A stretch of 32,732 nt of DNA. Origin: Actinomadura fibrosa (GTDB lineage: Bacteria; Actinomycetota; Actinomycetes; Streptosporangiales; Streptosporangiaceae). Shown here in pieces: positions 24,180 to 30,830 of this stretch (positions are counted from its first letter, which is position 1; each line of letters starts with the position of its first letter). Position numbers and translations under genes: made by a program. The notes below the pieces were generated by a model. The model searched no databases. It saw nothing but the letters and a program-made list of their open reading frames with translations, and was not told the DNA's origin. Location: assembly GCF_900659615.1 (NCBI RefSeq), contig NZ_CAACUY010000089.1, forward strand, positions 1 through 32,732, read 5' to 3'.

Positions 24180-25385
24180 ATGCCCGACCATCCCGTCAAC
24201 GAGGCGATCAACCTGATCAGCGGCGATTTCTGGGGCCGCGAGCCGCAGGCCGAGCTGCGCTGGATGCGCGAGAACGCCCCCGTCTACCGGGACGAGGCGG
24301 GCGGCGTGTGGGGCGTCGCCAGGCACGCCGACATCAAGGCCGTCTCCCGGATGCCCGAGGCGTTCTCCAGCGCCCACGGGATCCGCCCCGACACCGGCGC
24401 GACCCCCATGATGATCGACATGGACGACCCGGCGCACAAGCTGCGCCGGAAACTCGTCAGCGCGGGCTTCACCCCCCGCCGCGTCGCCGCGCAGGAGGCC
24501 TACCTGCGCCGGATCTGCGACGAGATCATCGACGGCGTCTGCGAGCGCGGCGAGTGCGACTTCGTCCAGGACGTGGCCGCGCCGCTGCCGCTCATCGTGA
24601 TCGGGGACGCGCTCGGCGTCGCGCCGGAGGACCGGTCGATGCTCCTCACCTGGTCCGACGACATGCTGAGCGCCCTCACCGGCGGCGACGACCCGGACTC
24701 GCTGACCAAGGCGGCGGAGGCCTTCGGCGGGTTCACCGAGTACGCCGACCGCGCGATCGCGCTGCGCCGCGACGAGCCGCGGGACGACCTGCTCAGCGTC
24801 CTCGTGCACGCGGAGGTGGACGGGGACCGCCTCGACCACGGCTCCCTCGTCCACGAGTCGCTGCTCATCCTGATCGGCGGCGACGAGACCACCCGGCACG
24901 TCATCTCCGGCGGCATGTACCAGCTGTGCCTGCACCCCGAGCAGCGCCAGGCGCTCATCGACGACTCGGGCGGGATCCCCACGGCCGTCGAGGAGATGCT
25001 GCGCTGGGTGTCGCCCATCAAGAACATGAACCGGACGGCGGTCCGCGACGTCGAGCTGGGCGGGCAGCTGATCCGCGAGGGCGACAGCGTGCTGCTGCTG
25101 TACCCGTCCGCGAACCGGGACGAGGAGGTCTTCGAGGACCCGTTCCGGTTCGACGTCGCGCGCACCCCGAACGACCACATCGCGTTCGGCAACGGCCCGC
25201 ACTTCTGCCTCGGCAACAGCCTGGCGCGGCTGGAGCTGAAGGTGATGTTCGAGCGGCTGCTGGCCCGGCTGCCCGACATCGAGCCGGCCGAGGAGGACGA
25301 GCCCGCGCGGCGTCCCGCCAACTTCGTCTCCGGCTACGAGTCGTTCAAGGTGCGCTTCACCCCGGCCCGGCGAACGGAAGGATGA
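24180..25385 (+). CDS. Cytochrome P450, CYP142-like (steroid side-chain oxidase type)
   Basis: A 401-residue P450. Much of it reads like mycobacterial CYP142, which oxidises the terminal side-chain carbon (C26/C27) of cholesterol: PMMIDMDDPAHKLRRKLV, the CERGECDFVQDVAAPLP stretch, ESLLILIGGD235ETTRH, EEMLRWVSPIKNM and the ending RPANFVSGYES. The haem loop is FGNGPHFC343LG. ATG at 24180 with GGAAGGAGG well placed. The gene follows the first P450 by 65 nt and precedes the LLM gene by 1 nt. The family link is from recalled sequence resemblance; substrate identity is inferred. Confidence 0.9.
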   Translation: MPDHPVNEAINLISGDFWGREPQAELRWMRENAPVYRDEAGGVWGVARHADIKAVSRMPEAFSSAHGIRPDTGATPMMIDMDDPAHKLRRKLVSAGFTPRRVAAQEAYLRRICDEIIDGVCERGECDFVQDVAAPLPLIVIGDALGVAPEDRSMLLTWSDDMLSALTGGDDPDSLTKAAEAFGGFTEYADRAIALRRDEPRDDLLSVLVHAEVDGDRLDHGSLVHESLLILIGGDETTRHVISGGMYQLCLHPEQRQALIDDSGGIPTAVEEMLRWVSPIKNMNRTAVRDVELGGQLIREGDSVLLLYPSANRDEEVFEDPFRFDVARTPNDHIAFGNGPHFCLGNSLARLELKVMFERLLARLPDIEPAEEDEPARRPANFVSGYESFKVRFTPARRTEG

Positions 25386-25386
25386 C

Positions 25387-26475
25387 ATGACCGACCTGCC
25401 GGAACTCGGCTTCTACGGGCTGGCCGGGCACTCCGGCTCGCCCCGCGACCTGCTCGACCAGGTCCGCGACGGTGAGCGGCTCGGCTTCGGGTCGGTCTTC
25501 CTGTCCGAGCGGTTCACCACCAAGGAGGCCGCCGCCCTGTCCGGCGCGGCGGGCGCCGTGAGCGAGCGCCTCGGGGTCGCGACGGCCGCGACGAACCACA
25601 ACACGCGGCACCCGCTGCTCACCGCGACGTTCGCGACGACCATGCACCGGCTGACCGGCGGCCGGTTCGCGCTCGGGCTCGGCCGCGGCTTCGACCTGCT
25701 CTTCGACGTCATGGGGCTGCCGCGCGTCACGTCCGCGCAGCTGGAGGACTTCATCGGGATCATGCGGCGGCTCTGGCGGGGCGAGCCCGTCGTGGACCAC
25801 CACGGCCCGGCCGGCGACTTCCCGTACCTGAGCCAGGACCCGTCCTTCGCCGAGGACATCCCGATCATGCTGACGGCCATGGGCGAGCGGACGCTCGCGT
25901 TCGCCGGCGGGGTCGCCGACGGCGTCGTCCTGCACACCTTCTTCACCGACGACACCCTCGCCCGCGCGGTGAAGGCCGTGCGCCTCGGCGCCGAGCGCGC
26001 GGGCCGCGACCCCGCCGGGGTGCGGGTCTGGTCGGTCCTCGCCGCCGTCGGCGACCACCTCGACGAAGAGGCGCAGCTCCGCAAGCTGGTCGGCCGGCTC
26101 GCCACCTACCTCCAGGGCTACGGCGACCTGCTCGTCCGCGTCAACGGCTGGGACCCCGCGGCGCTGGCCCGGTTCCGGGCGGACGACCTCGTCAGCGGCT
26201 TCCCGGGCGCGTTCGACGTGATCGCCACGCCCGACCAGCTCCGGCACGTCGCGGAGATGCTCCCGGACGAGTGGCTCGCCGCGTCCGCGACCGGGACGGC
26301 GGAGCGGTGCGCGGACCGCGTGCTCGACCAGTTCCGCGCGGGCGCCGACGGCGTCGTCCTGCACGGCGTCACGCCCGCCGAGGCCGAACCGGTGCTCGCC
26401 GCCTACCGCGAGGTAAGGCCCGGCGGACCGGCGGACGCCCTGCCCCGCAACCCCGGACGGAGCCGCCCCGCATGA
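25387..26475 (+). CDS. LLM-class F420-dependent oxidoreductase (MSMEG_2249-type)
   Basis: A 362-residue TIM-barrel oxidoreductase of the luciferase-like family that probably uses coenzyme F420. Typical features: ELGFYGLAG at the start, GFGSVFLSERFTTKEAAAL, a TNHNTRHPL strand, MHRLTGGRFALGLGRG and QLEDFIGIMRRLWRGEPV. The overall pattern fits the TIGR03857-like subgroup found beside P450s and steroid-type catabolic genes in mycobacteria. It starts 1 nt after the second P450 and overlaps the phosphotransferase gene by ATGA, so all are co-translated. It probably catalyses a hydride transfer on the same substrate as the P450s. Confidence 0.88.
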   Translation: MTDLPELGFYGLAGHSGSPRDLLDQVRDGERLGFGSVFLSERFTTKEAAALSGAAGAVSERLGVATAATNHNTRHPLLTATFATTMHRLTGGRFALGLGRGFDLLFDVMGLPRVTSAQLEDFIGIMRRLWRGEPVVDHHGPAGDFPYLSQDPSFAEDIPIMLTAMGERTLAFAGGVADGVVLHTFFTDDTLARAVKAVRLGAERAGRDPAGVRVWSVLAAVGDHLDEEAQLRKLVGRLATYLQGYGDLLVRVNGWDPAALARFRADDLVSGFPGAFDVIATPDQLRHVAEMLPDEWLAASATGTAERCADRVLDQFRAGADGVVLHGVTPAEAEPVLAAYREVRPGGPADALPRNPGRSRPA

Positions 26476-27506
26476 CCGTCGTGAGCGGGCCGTCCGAGCT
26501 GACGCCCGAGCTGCTGAGCGAGGTCCTCGGAGCCAAGGTCTCGGCCGTGACGTGGGAGCGCGTCGGGTCGGGGCAGATCGGCGCCTGCTACCGGCTCCGG
26601 CTGGACGGGGATGAGGAGGTTCCGCGGCGGCTGATCGCCAAGCTCGCCGCGGAGGACGAGGGCTCCCGCGCCTTCCTCGCCCCCGCCTACCGGGCCGAGG
26701 TGTGCTTCTACCGGGACCTGGCGTCCACCGTGACGATCCGGACTCCCCGCTGCCACTACGGCGCCCTGTCCGACGACAACACCACCTTCGTCCTCCTCTT
26801 GGACGACCTCCATCCCGCAACGCAGGGCGACCAGCTCGCCGGGTGCACGCCCGCGCAGGCGGCCGACGCGGTGGCGAACCTGGCCGGGCTCCACGGCCCC
26901 CGCTGGTGCGACGCGTCGCTGCTCGACGTCCCGTGGCTGAGCGCGGTCGGCGAGGACGACGCCGCCTCGCTCGGCGAGGTGTTCGGCCCGGCCGTCGAAA
27001 CCTTCACCGACCGGTTCGCGGGCGTCCTCGGCGACCGCGACGTCGGCACGCTCCGCGACACGGCCGCCGCGATCACCGCCTGGGCGACCGGGCGGCAGGA
27101 CGTCTTCGGGCTCGTCCACGGCGACTACCGGCTGGACAACCTCATCTTCCCGCCCGGTGACGCCCCGGGCGTGACCGCGGTGGACTGGCAGACGCTCAGC
27201 ATCGGCCACCCGCTGCGCGACCTCGCGTTCCTCCTCGGGACGAGCCTGGAGCCGGACCGGCGCGCCGCGCTCGAACGGCCCCTCGTCGGCGCCTACCACG
27301 CCGCGCTCGCCGCGCACGGCGTGACCGGCTACGGCCTGGACGCCTGCTTCGAGGACTACCGCTTCGCCGCGCTCCAGGGACCGCTGATCACCGTCCTCGG
27401 CTGCGCCTACGGCGCGCGGACCGAGCGCGGCGACCGGATGTTCCTCGCCATGGCCGCCCGGTCCTGCGCCGCGATCCGCGACCTCCGCACGCTGGACCTC
27501 GTCTGA
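26472..27506 (+). CDS. Phosphotransferase family protein (APH/EcKL-like fold)
   Basis: A 344-residue protein with an aminoglycoside-phosphotransferase/choline-kinase-like fold. The nucleotide-binding lysine lies in RRLIAKLAAED, the catalytic loop is VHGDYRLDNL and the metal-binding loop is VTAVDWQ. The region FVLLLDDLHPATQGDQLAGC is typical of the ecdysteroid-kinase-like branch common in mycobacterial lipid catabolism clusters. It is unlikely to be an antibiotic resistance gene, given its place at the end of the P450-LLM operon. Phosphorylation of a hydroxylated intermediate is a possible role, by inference only. The stop lies 15 nt from that of the converging Ddn-like gene. Confidence 0.85.
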   Translation: MTVVSGPSELTPELLSEVLGAKVSAVTWERVGSGQIGACYRLRLDGDEEVPRRLIAKLAAEDEGSRAFLAPAYRAEVCFYRDLASTVTIRTPRCHYGALSDDNTTFVLLLDDLHPATQGDQLAGCTPAQAADAVANLAGLHGPRWCDASLLDVPWLSAVGEDDAASLGEVFGPAVETFTDRFAGVLGDRDVGTLRDTAAAITAWATGRQDVFGLVHGDYRLDNLIFPPGDAPGVTAVDWQTLSIGHPLRDLAFLLGTSLEPDRRAALERPLVGAYHAALAAHGVTGYGLDACFEDYRFAALQGPLITVLGCAYGARTERGDRMFLAMAARSCAAIRDLRTLDLV

Positions 27507-27520
27507 CCGCGCCGGACCGC

Positions 27521-28057
27521 TCAGGCGGGGTCGTCCGCCGCTCCGTCCCGCACCGGCTCGCAGATCACGACGGGGATGCGCCGGTCCGTCCACGACTGGT
27601 AGCGGTCGAAGTCGGCGTACATGGCGACGAGCCGCGGCCACAGCTCCGCGCGCTCGCCCTCCTCGGCGGTGCGGGCGCGCATCCGCCGGACGTCCCGGCG
27701 CACCTGGACGACCACGCGGGGCTCGGCGAGCAGGTTGAGGTACCAGAGCGGATTCCTCGGCGCGCCGCCCTGCGAGGCCACGAGGACGACCCGCTCGCCG
27801 TCCTCCATGAACAGCAGCGGCAGCGTCCGCGCCCGCCCGGTCTTGCGGCCCCTGGTCGTGAGCAGGCAGACGGGCACCCCGCGGGGGAAGGCCGCGCCGA
27901 CGCGCCATCTGCCGCCCACCCGGCCGCCGGTCGCCCGGTAGACGGCCACGTTCGCGCGGGACATCACCTTGAGGATCTTGGGCATGAGCGGCGAGTCGAG
28001 CCCCTTGGGCGGACCGGACGCCGCCGCACCGGATCGCGGCATCGCCATTCCCTTCAT
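27521..28057 (-). CDS. F420-dependent nitroreductase-family (Ddn-like) protein
   Basis: A 178-residue split-beta-barrel protein of the deazaflavin-dependent nitroreductase group. Family markers are GVPVCLLTTRGRKTGRARTLPLLF, VVLVASQGGAPRNPLWYLNLLAEPRV and a final WPRLVAMYADFDRYQSWTDR. Known members (Ddn of mycobacteria) reduce quinones or nitro-drugs with reduced F420. Start at 28057 (MKGMAMPRS) or 28048; neither has a strong ribosome site. The far longer open frame upstream is antisense to the SDR. Its presence supports F420 use by this cluster, together with the LLM enzyme. Confidence 0.9.
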   Translation of the reverse strand: MKGMAMPRSGAAASGPPKGLDSPLMPKILKVMSRANVAVYRATGGRVGGRWRVGAAFPRGVPVCLLTTRGRKTGRARTLPLLFMEDGERVVLVASQGGAPRNPLWYLNLLAEPRVVVQVRRDVRRMRARTAEEGERAELWPRLVAMYADFDRYQSWTDRRIPVVICEPVRDGAADDPA

Positions 28058-28216
28058 CTCGTCACCGGGCCGCCCGTCCCTGGGCGATCGTCGGCGGGCC
28101 CGCCGCCCCTGTCGGGCGGCGGCCGGGCACGCTACTGTCGAAACGACTTCGATCAAGTATTCATTATGCAAAACCGTCCCGGCTCGCGCACCGGGGCACG
28201 GCGGAGGGAACGGCAC
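28058..28216. promoter_or_regulatory. Divergent promoter region between the Ddn-like and SDR genes
   Basis: This gap holds two dyads: a 9-bp GC stem at 28100-28122 with a 5-nt loop, and TCGAA-N5-TTCGA at 28138-28152. The latter is followed by an AT-rich stretch (CAAGTATTCATTATGC) that could hold the promoter for the SDR gene. The TCGAA dyad shares a GAAACG...TTC core with the repeats upstream of the amidohydrolase gene. Confidence 0.45.
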
Positions 28217-29038
28217 ATGGCGGGTCTGGACGGAACGGCGGCGCTGGTGACCGGCGGCGGCAGCGGCATCGGCCTCGGCTGCGCGGCCCGCCTCGCCGCG
28301 GACGGCGCCGCCGTCACGATCTGCGGGCGGACCGAGGCGCGGCTGCGCGAGGCCGCCGAGCGGACCGGCCGGGGCATCGGTTACGTCGTCGCCGACGTCA
28401 CCGACGAGGAGCAGGTCGAGAAGGCGGTGCTGGCGGCGGCCGAGCGGGGCCCGCTGCGGACCGTCGTCGCCTGCGCCGGCGGCTCGTCCTCCATCGGCCC
28501 GATCGGGCGGCTCGACACCGCCGCCTGGCGCGCCACGCTGGAGCTCAACGCCACGGGCACCATGCTCACGATCCGGCACTCCTCGCAGGTCATGGCGCGG
28601 CAGGGCGGCGGGTCGATCATCGCGATCTCGTCCATCGCCGCGTCGAACACCCACCGGTGGTTCGGCGCGTACGGGGTCTCGAAGGCCGCGGTCGACCACC
28701 TCGTCCGGCTCGCCGCGGACGAGCTCGGCGGCGCCGGGATCCGCGTGAACGGCATCCGGCCGGGACTGGTCCGCACCGAGCTGGTGGCCGCGATCGCCGA
28801 CTCCGGGCCCGTCCTCGACGACTACCTGGCGTGCATGCCGCTGTCGCGCGTCGGGGAGCCGGAGGACATCGCCGCCGCCGTCGCCTTCCTCGCGAGCCCG
28901 GAGGCGTCCTGGATCACCGGCCAGCTCCTCAACGTGGACGGCGGGCACCATCTGCGCCGCGGCCCCGACTACTCCCCCATGTTCGGGCCCATGTTCGGCG
29001 AGGCGGCGCTGCGCGGCCTCCCCGACGACACACCCTGA
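28217..29038 (+). CDS. Short-chain dehydrogenase/reductase (SDR)
   Basis: A 273-residue NAD(P)-dependent oxidoreductase. The cofactor site TGGGSGIG, the NNAG-equivalent ACAGG, the Ser strand IIAISSIAAS and the catalytic YGVSK are all present, and the C-terminus contains the family-typical LSRVGEPEDIAAAVAFLASPEASWITGQ. The ATG at 28217 has GGAGGG 8 nt upstream; an ATG at 28166 would add 17 residues of low similarity. It is followed after 44 nt by the NIPSNAP-like gene. It likely oxidises a hydroxyl group in the catabolic pathway of this region. Confidence 0.93.
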   Translation: MAGLDGTAALVTGGGSGIGLGCAARLAADGAAVTICGRTEARLREAAERTGRGIGYVVADVTDEEQVEKAVLAAAERGPLRTVVACAGGSSSIGPIGRLDTAAWRATLELNATGTMLTIRHSSQVMARQGGGSIIAISSIAASNTHRWFGAYGVSKAAVDHLVRLAADELGGAGIRVNGIRPGLVRTELVAAIADSGPVLDDYLACMPLSRVGEPEDIAAAVAFLASPEASWITGQLLNVDGGHHLRRGPDYSPMFGPMFGEAALRGLPDDTP

Positions 29039-29044
29039 CGAGTT

Positions 29045-29057
29045 GTATACTTTATAC
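29045..29057. promoter_or_regulatory. Short AT-rich inverted repeat before the NIPSNAP-like gene
   Basis: GTATA-CTT-TATAC is a 5-bp dyad in the 44-nt gap between the SDR stop and the next GTG start, and is AT-rich in a GC-rich setting. It could be an operator or a -10-like element; evidence is limited. Confidence 0.4.
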
Positions 29058-29082
29058 GACACCGGACGCGAGGGGCGGCGCC

Positions 29083-29811
29083 GTGAACGACAAGGTCTAC
29101 ATCCACGAGTTCATCGACATCACCCGGCAGAACCGGGCCCGCTACATGCACCACATGACCGCCAACTGGAGCCCGATCGGCCAGGAGCAGCGGAACCAGC
29201 TCTGCTACGGCGTCTGGGGCGTGGTCGGCTCCACCGGCCGGTGGCCGCAGGTGGTGAACATCTGGGAGGAGGACGGCTTCGCCGGGCTGGCGTCGTCCTT
29301 CCGGCACGAGTTCAGCGGCGCGACCCTCCAGGACCCGGCCCTGGAGAAGTGGTGGGCCGCCGCCGCCGACCTGCGGTCCGGGGGCGTGGACCGGCTCCTC
29401 GTCCCGCACCCGGAGATGCCGGCGATCGACGAGGTCTGCCGGCGCGGCCTGCGCGGCGAGGTGTACGCGCACGAGCTGATCGGGGTCGGCGCCGGCCGGG
29501 CGCGGCGCGTCCTGGCGGACGCGGTCGAGGAGGCGCGCGCGGGCGAGGGCGACCACGGATGGGTCCTCGCCGGCGCCTGGACGACCGCGATGCGCAACGA
29601 CGACGAGCTCATCCTGCTCTGGGCCGTCCCGACCTGGGCGGCCTGGGCCGAGGCGGAGGCGCGCGAGGCCGCCGGAGAACCCCGCCTGCTCAGGAAGACG
29701 CTCCCGGAGTTCCGCACGCGGGAGCGCGTCCTGCTCGCCGACTCCGCGCTGTGCCCCTTCAAGACCGGACGCCAGCCGAGCCGCGCGGACCGCGTCGACT
29801 GGGAGGACTGA
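29083..29811 (+). CDS. NIPSNAP-like (dimeric alpha/beta barrel) protein
   Basis: A 242-residue protein beginning with GTG, with AGGGG upstream. The start VYIHEFIDITRQNRARYMHHM and the repeat-like second half (EVYAHELIGVGAGRARRVLADAVEE) suggest two ferredoxin-like alpha/beta-barrel halves, as in NIPSNAP proteins. Trp-rich segments (YGVWGVVGSTGRWPQVVNIWEE, LILLWAVPTWAAWAEAE) match such barrels. No catalytic residues are known for this group. Similar genes sit in steroid and lipid clusters of actinomycetes. The call rests on pattern resemblance only. Confidence 0.55.
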   Translation: MNDKVYIHEFIDITRQNRARYMHHMTANWSPIGQEQRNQLCYGVWGVVGSTGRWPQVVNIWEEDGFAGLASSFRHEFSGATLQDPALEKWWAAAADLRSGGVDRLLVPHPEMPAIDEVCRRGLRGEVYAHELIGVGAGRARRVLADAVEEARAGEGDHGWVLAGAWTTAMRNDDELILLWAVPTWAAWAEAEAREAAGEPRLLRKTLPEFRTRERVLLADSALCPFKTGRQPSRADRVDWED

Positions 29812-29838
29812 CCCCGAGGAAGACGCCTCCCGGGCGGG

Positions 29839-30702
29839 CTACCCGTCGAGCTTCAGAACACGCCTGGCGTTCTCGTGCAGGAACTTCGGCCACACGTGAT
29901 CGCGGAACGGCACGTCCGGCATGTCGGTGAAGATGCGCTCCAGCGTCAGCCCCATCGGGAAGTAGCCCGCATAGATGATCTTGTCGGCGCCGCGCGTGTT
30001 GGCGTAGTCGATGATCGCCTTCGGATAGTACTTCGGCGCGAACGCGCTGGTCGAGTAGTACAGGTTCGGCCACTTCAGCATGAGCTTCACCGCCAGCTCC
30101 GTCCACGGCTCGCAGCCGTGCCGCGTGACGAGGACCAGCTCGGGGAAGTCGAACATGACCTCGTCGATCAGCTCGACCTTCTGCGGCGCCATCCGCAGCC
30201 GCGGCCCCGGCACCCCGGCGCAGACGAAGATCGGGATGTCCAGCTCCACGCACTTGGCGTAGACCGGGTACATCCTCTTGTCGTTGATCGCCACCTGCGG
30301 GAACGTCCCGGCCGGGAACACGCCCGCCGCGCGCGTGCCGAACTCCTCGTGCTCGCGCACGAGCTTGCGCACCGCGTCCATGCCCTGGTTGGGGTCCACG
30401 TTGGACGAGGCCGCGAACCGGTCCGGGAACCGCTTCAGCGCCGAGCGGGACGTCTCGTCCTCCACGCCGATCAGGCCCCGCTCGATGCCGTACCGGTCCA
30501 TCTCCCGCAAGGTCACGCCGACCGGGTCGTCGGTGGGGAGGTCGTGCGGCACCTCCTTGAACATGTACTCGGCCGGGAACTCCATCTCCTCCTTCGAGGC
30601 GCGGTCCTTGGCCTGCGCGCGGATGAAGTCGTACTGGGCGGTGCCCTCCTGGGGGAAGGCGATCATCGTGTCGATGACCGGCGTCCCGGCCGGGAACGTC
30701 AT
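29839..30702 (-). CDS. Amidohydrolase-fold (Amidohydrolase_2/ACMSD-like) protein lacking the HxH motif
   Basis: A 287-residue protein related to the amidohydrolase_2 family, common in mycobacterial catabolic clusters. Recognisable blocks are EMDRYGIERGLIGVED, FAASSNVDPNQGMDAVRKL, DIPIFVCAGVPGP, FPELVLVTRHGCEPWTELAV, LYYSTSAFAPKYYPK and a C-terminal HENARRVLKLDG. The first strand reads VIDTMIAFP where metal-dependent members have DxHxH, and the final strand reads IIYAGYFPMG in place of the usual GSDYP. Metal ligands therefore seem missing at both ends; a His remains in TRHGCE. It may be a non-hydrolytic relative or a binding protein. The gene converges with the NIPSNAP-like gene (27-nt gap). 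Confidence 0.8.
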   Translation of the reverse strand: MTFPAGTPVIDTMIAFPQEGTAQYDFIRAQAKDRASKEEMEFPAEYMFKEVPHDLPTDDPVGVTLREMDRYGIERGLIGVEDETSRSALKRFPDRFAASSNVDPNQGMDAVRKLVREHEEFGTRAAGVFPAGTFPQVAINDKRMYPVYAKCVELDIPIFVCAGVPGPRLRMAPQKVELIDEVMFDFPELVLVTRHGCEPWTELAVKLMLKWPNLYYSTSAFAPKYYPKAIIDYANTRGADKIIYAGYFPMGLTLERIFTDMPDVPFRDHVWPKFLHENARRVLKLDG

Positions 30703-30740
30703 GCTGACTCCGTGTGGCGTCGGAAGCAGAGCTCACATTC

Positions 30741-30819
30741 TGAAACGTGATTCTCACCCGGGTCAAGGGTCTCACCCATGCCCAACAGAGGAGGGCTGAT
30801 CTCTTTGAAACTGCATTCT
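30741..30819 (-). promoter_or_regulatory. Two repeated operator-like elements upstream of the amidohydrolase gene
   Basis: TGAAAC-NNN-ATTCT occurs at 30741-30754 (GTG centre) and 30806-30819 (TGC centre), same orientation, 65 nt apart. Read on the gene's strand they are AGAAT-NNN-GTTTCA. This resembles the AGAAC/GTTCT-type sites of TetR regulators in mycobacterial steroid clusters. The dyad symmetry is imperfect. Confidence 0.55.
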
Positions 30820-30830
30820 ATCTCGGGACG

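Noticed and set aside
24048..25388. A 446-codon - strand frame opposite the second P450
   Set aside because: Mirror of the P450 coding frame, with repetitive Val/Arg/Gly/Asp content and no motif.
26472..27506. Aminoglycoside resistance gene
   Set aside because: The fold matches, but the operon with P450s and an F420 enzyme and the EcKL-like features point to catabolism.
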